This document shows, in pieces, positions 25,656 through 33,609 of a DNA stretch of 37,927 nucleotides. The DNA comes from Mesorhizobium sp. (lineage in GTDB: Bacteria; Pseudomonadota; Alphaproteobacteria; Rhizobiales; Rhizobiaceae). Under the pieces are notes generated by a model that had not been told where the DNA came from, ran no database searches, and saw only the letters and a list, made by a program, of their open reading frames with translations. Location of the stretch: the NCBI RefSeq assembly GCF_005063415.1, contig NZ_SUEG01000026.1:1-37927 (forward strand), given 5' to 3'. A program made the translations under genes and the position numbers. Each line of letters opens with the position of its first letter. The stretch's first letter is position 1.

Positions 25656-26203
25656 GCGGTTTCGCACCAACCGTGGGCGTGGCATCGACACACCCCGCCA
25701 ACATGCCTAGGGATCACGCCGACCTTCCCGTCTGGAACGCGGAGAACTGGTTCTACGAAGACTGGCCGATCGGCCAGAAGATCCGTTCGCTGCGCCGGAC
25801 CATTGCCGAGGGCGACAGCCATCTCTTCAACACGCTGGTGCTCGACATCCATCCATACGTGCAGGACCAGATGTTCGCCGAAACGCAAGGCATTTTCGGC
25901 AAGCGGCTGGTGGCAGGGGCCTTCGTGTTCTCGGCCGGGCTCGGGCTCGTCGCCACCAACTGCATCAACGCCTTTTCGTATGGCTACGACAAATTGCGCT
26001 TCATCAAGCCGGTGTTCATCGGCGACACGATTTATTCGATCCGCTCCAACCTCGACAAGAAGCCAAAATACAAGGAAATGGGGCTGATCCGCGCCAGCTA
26101 TGAAGTCTTCAAGGGTGAAGGCGAGCTCGTGCTTTATTGCGAGCACCTGCAGACGGTGAAGTACCGCAATCCGGCCGACTTCGCCGGCAAGACGGAGAAA
26201 TAG
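25652..26203 (+). CDS. MaoC-like hot-dog dehydratase, catalytic His replaced
   Basis: The 183-residue protein has a MaoC (R-hydratase 2) hot-dog fold with [10 protein letters not shown] near 35-44 and [20 protein letters not shown] at 108-127. In the active-site loop, where the family has D-x-N-P-x-H, it reads D65-I-H67-P68-Y-V70: the Asp and Pro are kept, but the dyad His is Val. The second conserved I-x-HG motif reads VAGA. It may therefore have a changed reaction or a non-catalytic role. It starts inside the leader ORF and is four bases before the CoA-transferase gene. The related protein at 37233 keeps the active-site residues. Confidence 0.82.
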   Translation: MSGFAPTVGVASTHPANMPRDHADLPVWNAENWFYEDWPIGQKIRSLRRTIAEGDSHLFNTLVLDIHPYVQDQMFAETQGIFGKRLVAGAFVFSAGLGLVATNCINAFSYGYDKLRFIKPVFIGDTIYSIRSNLDKKPKYKEMGLIRASYEVFKGEGELVLYCEHLQTVKYRNPADFAGKTEK

Positions 26204-26206
26204 GCA

Positions 26207-27367
26207 ATGGCTGCCATTGCCGAACTGCCGCTGACGGGGCTCATCGTTGTCGATATGAGCCAGTTCCTGTCCGGGCCCTACTGCTCGCTCAGACTGCTCG
26301 ACCTCGGCGCTCGGATCATCAAGATCGAACGGCCGGATGGCGGCGACCTGTCGCGCCGGCTTTATCTCAGCGACACCGAGATCGGCGGCGATTCCACCAT
26401 TTTCCACGCGATCAACCGCGCCAAGGAAAGCTTTGCCATCGACTTGAAGGACGAGGCCGACCTTGCGGCACTGCGCGGCCTGCTGGCCAAGGCCGACGTG
26501 CTGATCCAGAATTTCAGACCCGGCGTCATCGAACGCCTGGGCTTCGATTACGAGGCGGTGCGCAAGATCAATCCGCGCCTGGTCTATGCCTCGATCAGCG
26601 GCTATGGCGAGGAAGGCCCCTGGGTCAAACGGCCCGGCCAGGATCTGCTGGCCCAGGCCCGCTCTGGCGTGATGTGGCTGAACGGCGACGAGGACCAGGG
26701 CCCGGTGCCCTTCGGCCTGGCGATCGCCGACATGCTGGCGGGTTCCGCCGCCGCGCAAGGCATTCTTGCGGCACTGGTGCGGCGCGGCGTGACCGGCAAG
26801 GGCAGCCATGTCGAGACCAGCCTGCTCGAAGCGCTGGTCGACTTCCAGTTCGAGGTGCTGACCACACATCTCAATGACGGGCGCCGGCTGCCGCGGCGGT
26901 CGAGCTTTCGCAGCGCGCACGCCTATCTCTCTGCGCCCTATGGCGTCTATCCGGCCAAGGACGGCTATCTGGCGATCGCCATGACGCCGATCTCGAAGCT
27001 GGCCGATCTCCTCGGGCTCGAGGAGCTTGCGCCCTATCGCGACCAGCCGTCGACCTGGTTCACCGCCCGCGACGAGATCAAGGCGATCATCGCGCAAAAA
27101 ATCGCGACCAGGGCGGTCGATGAGTGGCTCGGTATCCTCGAGCCCGCCGACATCTGGTGCGCCAAGGTTTTGACCTGGCCGGAAATGATGGCCAGCGAAG
27201 GCTTCCAGGCCCTCGACATGTTGCAGACGGTGACCCGCGAGGATGACGTTTCGATCCTCACCACGCGCTCGCCGCTCAGGGTCGACGGCATCCGCGCCAA
27301 GGTCGAGCGGGCCGCGCCACGCATCGGCGAGCACAGCGCAAAAATCCGCGAGGAATTCGGGCTGTGA
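26207..27367 (+). CDS. CaiB/BaiF (family III) CoA-transferase
   Basis: The 386-residue protein shows family III features: GLIVVDMSQFLSGPYCSLRLLDLGA near the start, the IIKIERPDGGD motif, ADVLIQNFRPGVIERLGFDY, and the catalytic Asp as D175 in GLAIADMLAG. It moves CoA between carboxylic acids, activating a substrate acid for later CoA-linked steps. It lies three bases after the MaoC gene and its stop overlaps the start of the next gene by four bases (GTGA), so the three are one operon. The acid substrate is unknown. Confidence 0.92.
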   Translation: MAAIAELPLTGLIVVDMSQFLSGPYCSLRLLDLGARIIKIERPDGGDLSRRLYLSDTEIGGDSTIFHAINRAKESFAIDLKDEADLAALRGLLAKADVLIQNFRPGVIERLGFDYEAVRKINPRLVYASISGYGEEGPWVKRPGQDLLAQARSGVMWLNGDEDQGPVPFGLAIADMLAGSAAAQGILAALVRRGVTGKGSHVETSLLEALVDFQFEVLTTHLNDGRRLPRRSSFRSAHAYLSAPYGVYPAKDGYLAIAMTPISKLADLLGLEELAPYRDQPSTWFTARDEIKAIIAQKIATRAVDEWLGILEPADIWCAKVLTWPEMMASEGFQALDMLQTVTREDDVSILTTRSPLRVDGIRAKVERAAPRIGEHSAKIREEFGL

Positions 27368-28545
27368 GCGACGTCACGCTCAAAGGCATGACCTGGAGCC
27401 ATCCGCGCGGCTATGACCCAATGGTCGCCTGTTCGGCGCTGTGGAAGGAACGGACCGGCGCCACTATCGAATGGGACAAGCGCTCGCTGCAGGATTTCGA
27501 GTCCTTTCCGGTCGAGGAACTGGCCCGTGCCTATGATCTGATCGTCATCGATCATCCGCATGTCGGCCAGATCACCGCCGAGAATTGCCTGGCGCCGCTC
27601 GATGTTGCCGGCCGGGAAGCCGAACGTGCAGCACTTGCGGCGGGCAGTGTCGGCCGGTCCTTTCCGAGCTACAACTGGCAAGGCCGGCAGTGGGCGTTTC
27701 CGATCGACGCGGCCAGCCAGGTGCAGGCATGGCGGCCCGACATGCTTTCGGCTGCGCCGGCGAGCTGGGCCGATGCGCTCGATCTGGCGCGGCAAGGCCG
27801 CGTGTTGTTGCCGCTGAGGCCGCCGCATTCGCTGATGACGTTCTACACGCTTGCCGGCAATCTCGGCCGGCCCGCCGGTGAAGGCCCTGGCGACCATGTG
27901 GATCCGGCAACGGGCAAGCAGGTCTTCGAGATGATGCGCGAGATCGCGGCCCTCGTCGACCCGGCCTGTCTTGGCATGGATCCGATCGCGGTTCTGGAGC
28001 AAATGGCCGGATCCGTCTCGCGGATCGCCTGCGCACCGCTGATCTATGGCTATGTCTCCTATGCCATCACCGGGTTTCGAGCCAACCGCCTCGCTTTCGC
28101 GGATATCCCGGCCGCGGGCAATGCCGGCCCCAAAGGCTCGGCGCTCGGCGGGACCGGCATTGCCGTGTCGGCCTTTTCGAAGGCCAGGCAGGCGGCAATC
28201 GACTTCGCCTACTGGATCGCCAGCGGCGACGTGCAGCGCGGCCCCTACGCCTCGGCCGGCGGCCAGCCTGGCCACGCCGCGGCCTGGGCGGATGCCGCCG
28301 TCAATGCCGCCGCCGGCAATTTCTACAAGGACACCCGAGCCACGCTCGAAGGTGCCTGGGTCAGGTCGCGTCACGACGGCTACATGGCGTTCCAGCAGGC
28401 GGCGTCCGATCGCATCAATCTCGGCCTGAGCGAAAGGCACAATGCCGCTGGCGTCGTTGTCGATCTCAATCGCCTGTTTCGGGAGAGCCTTTCGACGCAG
28501 GTGTCCGGCGTTGCAGGCGGAGGAGCGGCGTCAGAAACTCCATAG
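27364..28545 (+). CDS. Solute-binding-protein-fold protein without signal peptide
   Basis: The 393-residue protein resembles ABC sugar-binding proteins (type II periplasmic fold; DLIVIDHPHVGQI, QWAFPIDAASQVQAWRPDML, GGTGIAVSAFSKARQAAIDFAYW), but it starts directly at the fold with MSDVTLKGMTWSHPRGYDP and lacks any hydrophobic signal. No upstream start could add one, because the frame would run into the CoA-transferase gene. GTG at 27364 overlaps the previous stop. It is thus likely cytoplasmic and no permease gene is beside it; it may bind a pathway metabolite. Its end overlaps the convergent amidohydrolase gene by 15 bases. Confidence 0.8.
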   Translation: MSDVTLKGMTWSHPRGYDPMVACSALWKERTGATIEWDKRSLQDFESFPVEELARAYDLIVIDHPHVGQITAENCLAPLDVAGREAERAALAAGSVGRSFPSYNWQGRQWAFPIDAASQVQAWRPDMLSAAPASWADALDLARQGRVLLPLRPPHSLMTFYTLAGNLGRPAGEGPGDHVDPATGKQVFEMMREIAALVDPACLGMDPIAVLEQMAGSVSRIACAPLIYGYVSYAITGFRANRLAFADIPAAGNAGPKGSALGGTGIAVSAFSKARQAAIDFAYWIASGDVQRGPYASAGGQPGHAAAWADAAVNAAAGNFYKDTRATLEGAWVRSRHDGYMAFQQAASDRINLGLSERHNAAGVVVDLNRLFRESLSTQVSGVAGGGAASETP

Positions 28546-29367
28546 CCGCTTCGCGTTGCCGGCCAGCAGCTTTCGCCGTTCATCGTCGCTGGTGCCAGCA
28601 AGCAGCGCGTGCGTTGCCGCAATCCAGGTCGCAAGCCCGCCGCCGAGCGTGCAGACCGGCCAGTCGCTCCCCCAGACGACGCGGTCCCAGCCGAAACATT
28701 CGATGGTGTGCTCGACATAGGAACGCAGCGTTTCGACAGTCCAGGATCCGGCATCCGCATAGGCGACCACACCGGAAATTTTGCCGACGACGTTCGGTCG
28801 CCGCGCGATCTCTGCCATATGCTCGCGCCAGGGGTGCTCGGCACCACCCTTGATGTCGGGCACGCCGCAATGGTCGAGCACGAACTGCACGTCCGGCGCG
28901 AGGTCGGCAAGTGCGATCGCCCTGGGGATCTGATGGGGCAGAACGACGAGGTCGAAGGTCAGGCCGCTGCCGGCCAGCCGCTTGATGTTTTCGCGGAACA
29001 GCGCGCCTTCCGAGAGCTCATCCGGCATGACGTGCAGCACGCGGCGAAAGCCCTTGACGAAAGGATCGGCGCGCTCGCGCTCGAGATAGGCGGCAAAGCC
29101 CGGCTCTTCCGGACGGCAGGAGGCAATTGCCCCGCGTAGCAAGCTGGCCTTGTGCCGCGATAGCGCTTTGACACGGCTGGTTTCAGCCTCGATGTCGGCT
29201 GGATCGACATCGACCTCCATATGCAACGCGCCCTCGATGCCGGCGCGGCGGGCCTGGACTGCATATTCGTCGTAGGAGAAATCGCGGTTGAGCGCCGGCA
29301 CGCCGGCCAGCCAGGGATAGCGCAGCGCGGACTGGTCGATCAGGTGCAGATGGGTATCGAAGATCAT
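28531..29367 (-). CDS. COG3618-type amidohydrolase / sugar-lactone hydrolase
   Basis: The 278-residue TIM-barrel protein has the metal-site HxH as H6 and H8 in FDTHLHLID, FVLDHCGVPD, and the terminal VVWGSDWPV with its catalytic Asp. This set matches the L-fuconolactonase/2-pyrone-4,6-dicarboxylate lactonase (COG3618) branch. Such enzymes hydrolyse sugar lactones to acids, so a place after the dehydrogenase of this locus is logical. It reads toward the CoA-transferase operon and lies in the same direction as the IclR gene behind it (67-base gap with the inverted repeat 29413-29435). Confidence 0.87.
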   Translation of the reverse strand: MIFDTHLHLIDQSALRYPWLAGVPALNRDFSYDEYAVQARRAGIEGALHMEVDVDPADIEAETSRVKALSRHKASLLRGAIASCRPEEPGFAAYLERERADPFVKGFRRVLHVMPDELSEGALFRENIKRLAGSGLTFDLVVLPHQIPRAIALADLAPDVQFVLDHCGVPDIKGGAEHPWREHMAEIARRPNVVGKISGVVAYADAGSWTVETLRSYVEHTIECFGWDRVVWGSDWPVCTLGGGLATWIAATHALLAGTSDDERRKLLAGNAKRLWSF

Positions 29368-29412
29368 GGTGGCGCGCTCCTCCTTGGCGACTTCGAGATC
29401 ATCTCACGGAGA

Positions 29413-29435
29413 AATTCTTCATTCAAATAAGAATT
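29413..29435. promoter_or_regulatory. AT-rich inverted repeat upstream of the amidohydrolase gene
   Basis: AATTCTT (29413-29419) and AAGAATT (29429-29435) form a 7-bp perfect inverted repeat with a nine-base spacer. It fills the gap between the IclR stop and the amidohydrolase start. It could be an operator or a weak transcript end of the IclR gene. Confidence 0.35.
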
Positions 29436-30223
29436 CATCTCGATTGCTTGACGGTCGAACCCGCCAGTTGCGACAGCTTTTCGGTCGCCGTCAGCAACAG
29501 CTCTATCGTCCTGGTAATGTCGGGCGCCTTGAGTGCGTTGACCAGGGTTATGTAGGGGATCGACAGTGCGGCGATCGCCTTGCCATCTGAGCCGAGAACG
29601 GGCGTCGACAGGTTGAACACGCCGGCCGTCTGCATCGACGCCATCATCTCGTAGCCGCGTTCCCTAATCTGGTCGAGGCGAGCAAAGAATTCCGGCGACT
29701 GCGGCGGCTTGTCAGTGCTGCGCAGATGTTCGGAGATCATCATCTGCCGCTCTTCCGGCGAGCGGAACGCCAGCAATACATGGCCGGACCCGGTGTCGAA
29801 CAGGCTGATATGCGAGCCGACGCGGATAGAGATGCCCCAGTAATCCGGCGCTTCCTGCTGGGCAATGACCACGGCGGAACCGCGATCGAAGACGACGAGC
29901 TGATTTGCCTGCTGTGTGGTTTCGGCCAGTTCGCGCATCAGCGGCGTCGCATAGGAGGCCAGCCGGCGCACCGGCGCGTGCAGCTGCGCCAGGCCAAACA
30001 GCTTGAGCGTCAGCGAGTAACGGTCGCCATCCGGCCGCGTGACATAGCCGCGCCGCACCAGCCGATCCAGCATGCGATAGAACTCGTTCGGGCTGCGGTC
30101 GAGTTTCTTGGCGATTTCCGCCTGCGTCAGGCCGCCGTCGACGCCGGCCAGCAGCTCGAGGATGTCGAGCCCCTTGTCCAGCGCCGGGGCTCGATAGCGC
30201 TCGTCTTCCTCGTCCTCTGCCAT
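29435..30223 (-). CDS. IclR family transcriptional regulator
   Basis: From the ATG at 30223 the protein has 262 residues; a start ten codons upstream is possible but GGAGAAG fits 30223. The N-terminal winged helix (LDKGLDILELLAGVDGGLTQAEIAKKLD, then NEFYRMLDRLVRRGYVTR) is followed by the IclR effector domain with YWGISIRVGSHISLFDTGSGHVLLAF and VFNLSTPVLGSDGKAIAALSIP. It diverges from the sugar transport and catabolic operon at 30381 and is the natural regulator of that operon and perhaps the 24364-29367 genes. The inducer is presumably a sugar-derived metabolite. Confidence 0.9.
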   Translation of the reverse strand: MAEDEEDERYRAPALDKGLDILELLAGVDGGLTQAEIAKKLDRSPNEFYRMLDRLVRRGYVTRPDGDRYSLTLKLFGLAQLHAPVRRLASYATPLMRELAETTQQANQLVVFDRGSAVVIAQQEAPDYWGISIRVGSHISLFDTGSGHVLLAFRSPEERQMMISEHLRSTDKPPQSPEFFARLDQIRERGYEMMASMQTAGVFNLSTPVLGSDGKAIAALSIPYITLVNALKAPDITRTIELLLTATEKLSQLAGSTVKQSR

Positions 30224-30248
30224 TGGGCTTCTCCAGTGAATTTCGCAT

Positions 30249-30324
30249 TTCATATACGCATAACAGTTGCTTCCGGAAGAACTTTCGGCTTGACGATCCT
30301 ATAAATATTTTGTTTGTATATGAA
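30249..30324. promoter_or_regulatory. Divergent promoter region with inverted TTCATATAC repeats
   Basis: TTCATATAC at 30249-30257 and its exact reverse complement GTATATGAA at 30316-30324 flank a CTTGACG box at 30289-30295, a good -35 for the right-going operon. The two 9-base half-sites lie on either side of the likely promoter between the IclR gene and the binding-protein gene, as expected for IclR looping or paired binding. Confidence 0.45.
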
Positions 30325-30380
30325 TGAAGCTGCCGATCAGCCCTCGCTATGGATCGACGCAGACTCTTGGGAGGATACCA

Positions 30381-31700
30381 ATGACGAAACTGTTTTGCGG
30401 CCTGTCGGCCGGCGTAACGCTGCTCGCACTTGGTGCGAGTGCTGCCCTTGCTGCCGACCTGCCCGGCAAATTCGACGGCGTCACCATCGACGCCAAGCTG
30501 ATCGGCGGCCAGCAATATGAAGGGCTCTACGCGCGCATCGGCGAATGGGAAAAGCTGACCGGCGCCAAGGTCAACGTGATCTCGAAGAAAAACCACTTCG
30601 AGCTCGACAAGGAAATCAAGTCGGACATCGCCTCCGGCAGCATCAACTGGTGCGTTGGGTCGAACCACTCGTCCTTCGCGCCGCAATATCCTGATATCTA
30701 CACCGACCTCAACAAGCTGCTGCCGAAGGAGGAGATCGACGCCTTCGTTCCGTCGACGATCAAAGCCTCGACGCTCGAGGGCAAGCTGGTAATGCTGCCT
30801 CGCGCGCAGTTCGACGTCTCGGCGCTCTATTACCAGAAGAGCCTCTACCAGGACGAAGCCAAGAAGGCCGCCTACAAGGCCAAGTACGGCAAGGAACTGA
30901 CGCCACCCGACACCTGGGACGAGGTCGCCCAGCAGGCGGAATTCTTCGCCAGCCCGCCGGATTTCTATGGCACCCAGTTCGCCGGCAAGGAAGAGGCGAT
31001 CAACGGCCGCTTTTACGAGATGCTCATCGCCGACGGCGGCGAATACCTCGACAAGGATGGCAAGCCGGCCTTCAACTCGGAAGCCGGCGTGCACGCGCTC
31101 GACTGGTTCGTCAATCTCTACAAGGCCAAGGCGGTGCCGGCCGGCACCACCAACTATCTCTGGGATGATCTCGGCCAGGGCTTTGCCTCGGGTACCGTCG
31201 CCATCAACCTCGACTGGCCGGGCTGGGCAGGCTTCTTCAACGATCCAAAGTCGTCGAAGGTCGCCGGCAATGTCGGGGTGAAGGTGGCGCCGAAGGGATC
31301 GGCCGGCATTCGCACCGGCTGGTCGGGGCACCACGGATTTTCGGTCACCGAAAACTGCGCTAGCAAAGAGGCTGCGGCGTCGCTGGTCTGGTTCCTGACC
31401 AATGAGGACAGCCAGAAGCTCGAGGCGGCAAGCGGCCCACTGCCGACCCGCACAGCGGTGTGGGACTGGGACATCCAGCAGGCGGCCAGCGATCCCTACA
31501 AGAAGGAAGTGCTGGCGGCTTTCCAGGAAGAGGCAAAGCACGCTTTCGCCGTGCCGCAGACACCTGAATGGATCGAAATCTCCAACGCCGTCTATCCCGA
31601 ATTGCAAGCCGCCATCCTTGGCGACAAGACCTCCAAGCAGGCGCTGGACGACGCTGCCGCCAAGGCCACCCAGATCCTCGAGGACGCCGGCAAGCTTTGA
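30381..31700 (+). CDS. Sugar ABC transporter substrate-binding protein
   Basis: The 439-residue protein has a Sec signal (MTKLFCGLSAGVTLLALGAS, cleavage likely after ALA at 24) and a family 1 solute-binding fold: YARIGEWEKLTGAKVNVI, MLPRAQFDVSALYYQKSLYQD, GTQFAGKEEAINGRFYEML, and the aromatic GTVAINLDWPGWAGFFND segment suited to sugar stacking. GGGAGG lies six bases before the ATG at 30381. It feeds the permease pair and ATPase downstream, with an intrinsic terminator just after its stop. Carbohydrate ligand is the likely class. Confidence 0.9.
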   Translation: MTKLFCGLSAGVTLLALGASAALAADLPGKFDGVTIDAKLIGGQQYEGLYARIGEWEKLTGAKVNVISKKNHFELDKEIKSDIASGSINWCVGSNHSSFAPQYPDIYTDLNKLLPKEEIDAFVPSTIKASTLEGKLVMLPRAQFDVSALYYQKSLYQDEAKKAAYKAKYGKELTPPDTWDEVAQQAEFFASPPDFYGTQFAGKEEAINGRFYEMLIADGGEYLDKDGKPAFNSEAGVHALDWFVNLYKAKAVPAGTTNYLWDDLGQGFASGTVAINLDWPGWAGFFNDPKSSKVAGNVGVKVAPKGSAGIRTGWSGHHGFSVTENCASKEAAASLVWFLTNEDSQKLEAASGPLPTRTAVWDWDIQQAASDPYKKEVLAAFQEEAKHAFAVPQTPEWIEISNAVYPELQAAILGDKTSKQALDDAAAKATQILEDAGKL

Positions 31701-31712
31701 CCATTCTCGCAA

Positions 31713-31755
31713 GGGGGCGCCGCGCTCATCGAAGAGCGGCGCCCCCGAACTTTTT
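31713..31755 (+). terminator. Intrinsic terminator between binding-protein and permease genes
   Basis: GGGGGCGCCGC (31713-31723) pairs with GCGGCGCCCCC (31736-31746) and CTTTTT follows at 31750-31755. The strong GC stem plus T-run is a standard factor-independent terminator. It lies 12 bases after the binding-protein stop and 88 before the first permease, so partial read-through would give more binding protein than permease. Confidence 0.8.
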
Positions 31756-31842
31756 ACGAACCATGCGCAACACGCTTTGTCTTGATCCCAGCTCGCCGAT
31801 GGCGGCCTTCGGTGTCCGGGCGCCAACCAGAACCGGATCGCC

Positions 31843-32739
31843 ATGAAAGGCTGGAGACCTTCGCCGCCATTGCTGCTCCTGCTGCCGGCGGTGATCGTGC
31901 TGGCGGCCGTGGTGGTGGTGCCGTTGCTGCTATCGCTCTACTCCAGCTTCACACCGTTCCGGCTGACCAAGCCGGAGACGTTCTGGGTCTTCATCGGCGC
32001 GCGCAACTACGTTGCCATCCTGACCAGCCGCGCTTTCTGGGTCGCCTTTGCCCGCACCGTGGTGCTACTGACGGTTGCGCTCAACCTGGAAATGCTGATC
32101 GGGCTCGGGCTGGCGCTGCTGGTGGAGAAGGCATCGCGCGGCCAGCGGGTTCTGCGCACCATCATGATGTTTCCGATGATGTTTTCGCCGATCCTCGTCG
32201 GCTTCCAGTTCAAATTCATGTTCAACGACAATATCGGCCTGGTGAACAATGCCCTGCAGGGGCTCGGCCTGACCGACCGCGCCATCCCGTGGCTAATCGA
32301 CGGCAATCTCGCCTTCATCGCCATCCTGATCGCCGAGATCTGGTCGTCGACCTCGGTGTTCGCGATCCTGATCCTGGCCGGGCTGCTTGCGATGCCGCGC
32401 GAACCGGTCGAGGCGGCCCGCGTCGACGGCTGCACGCCGTGGCAGACATTCCGCTATGTCACCTGGCCGTTCATCATGCCGTTTGCCTTTATCGCCATGA
32501 CCATCCGCTCACTCGACGTCGCGCGCGCCTATGACATCGTCAAGATCATGACCGACGGCGGCCCCGCCGGCCGCACCGAACTGGTCTGGACGCTGGTCGC
32601 CCGCACCGCCTACAGCGATGCCAGGATGGGGATGGCCAACGCCATGGCCTATTTCTCGATCCTGCTGTCCATCCTGTTCACCGTCTATTTCTACCGCAAG
32701 CTCGCAGCGGCGCGCACGCAGATCGCGGCGGAGTGGTGA
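31843..32739 (+). CDS. Sugar ABC transporter permease (MalF/UgpA-like)
   Basis: The 298-residue protein has an N-terminal helix (LLLLLPAVIVLAAVVVVPLL), six membrane segments in all, and the EAA loop EAARVDGCTPWQTFRYVTWPF typical of carbohydrate (CUT1) permeases. The ATG at 31843 lies after the terminator. It is the first of two channel subunits and its stop is immediately followed by the second permease gene. Confidence 0.9.
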   Translation: MKGWRPSPPLLLLLPAVIVLAAVVVVPLLLSLYSSFTPFRLTKPETFWVFIGARNYVAILTSRAFWVAFARTVVLLTVALNLEMLIGLGLALLVEKASRGQRVLRTIMMFPMMFSPILVGFQFKFMFNDNIGLVNNALQGLGLTDRAIPWLIDGNLAFIAILIAEIWSSTSVFAILILAGLLAMPREPVEAARVDGCTPWQTFRYVTWPFIMPFAFIAMTIRSLDVARAYDIVKIMTDGGPAGRTELVWTLVARTAYSDARMGMANAMAYFSILLSILFTVYFYRKLAAARTQIAAEW

Positions 32740-32741
32740 GG

Positions 32742-33608
32742 ATGGACCAGAACAGCCTGCATCGCGTCGGCAACAAAGCGCTTCGGATCGTCCACGGCAT
32801 CGGACTGTTTCTGGCCATGCTGGTCATCTGCCTGCCCGGCATCTGGATCGTGCTGTCGTCGCTGCGGCCGACCGTCGAGATCATGGCCAAGCCGCCGGTG
32901 TGGATCCCGCAGCAACTCTCGCTCGACGCCTACATCGCCATGTTCAGCGGCGTCGGCCAGGGCGGCATTCCGGTGCTCGACTACTTCCGCAATTCGCTGA
33001 TCATCTCGGTGACCTCGACGGTGATCGCCATCGTCATCGGCATGGCCGGCGGCTATGCCTTTGCGCGCTATCGCTTCCGCGCCAAATCGACGATGTTCCT
33101 TGGCCTGATGCTGACGCGCACGGTGCCTGGCATTGCGCTGTCGCTGCCGCTGTTCTTCGTCTTTGCGCGGCTTGGCATCATCGATACGCATTTCGGGCTG
33201 ATCCTGGTCTATGTCGCGCTCAACGTGCCCTTCACCGTCTGGCTGATAGACGGCTTTTTCCGCCAGGTGCCGAAAGACCTCGCAGAGGCGGCGCAGATCG
33301 ACGGCTGCACGCGCTGGCAGGCCTTCTGGCAGGTCGAGTATCCGCTGGCCGGCCCCGGCATTGCCTCGGCCGGCATCTTTGCCTTCCTCACTTCCTGGAA
33401 CGAGTTCGCGCTCGCCTCGCAGCTGACACGCTCGATCAACTCCAAGACCCTGCCGGTCGGCCTGCTCGACTATACGGCCGAATTCACCATCGACTGGCGC
33501 GGCATGTGCGCGCTGGCCGTGGTCATGATCATACCGGCGCTCACGCTTACCTTCATCGTCCAGAAACATCTCGTCGGCGGCCTCACGTCCGGCGCGGTGA
33601 AAGGCTGA
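32742..33608 (+). CDS. Sugar ABC transporter permease (MalG/UgpE-like)
   Basis: The 288-residue protein has the MalG pattern: first helix GLFLAMLVICLPGIWIVLSSLRP, the VWIPQQLSLDAYIAMF periplasmic region, and EAA loop EAAQIDGCTRWQAFWQVEYPL. A GTG three codons upstream (32733) overlaps the previous gene, but the ATG at 32742 has GGAG at 32730-32733. The stop is one base before the ATPase start. Confidence 0.9.
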   Translation: MDQNSLHRVGNKALRIVHGIGLFLAMLVICLPGIWIVLSSLRPTVEIMAKPPVWIPQQLSLDAYIAMFSGVGQGGIPVLDYFRNSLIISVTSTVIAIVIGMAGGYAFARYRFRAKSTMFLGLMLTRTVPGIALSLPLFFVFARLGIIDTHFGLILVYVALNVPFTVWLIDGFFRQVPKDLAEAAQIDGCTRWQAFWQVEYPLAGPGIASAGIFAFLTSWNEFALASQLTRSINSKTLPVGLLDYTAEFTIDWRGMCALAVVMIIPALTLTFIVQKHLVGGLTSGAVKG

Positions 33609-33609
33609 C

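Noticed and set aside
25559..27334. 591-codon open frame on the minus strand
   Set aside because: Antisense to MaoC and the CoA-transferase; low-complexity composition and no recognisable domain.
30290..30322. Full sigma-70 promoter with TATATG as -10
   Set aside because: The spacing from TTGACG is 21 bases, longer than usual; only the -35-like box is mentioned with the regulatory region.
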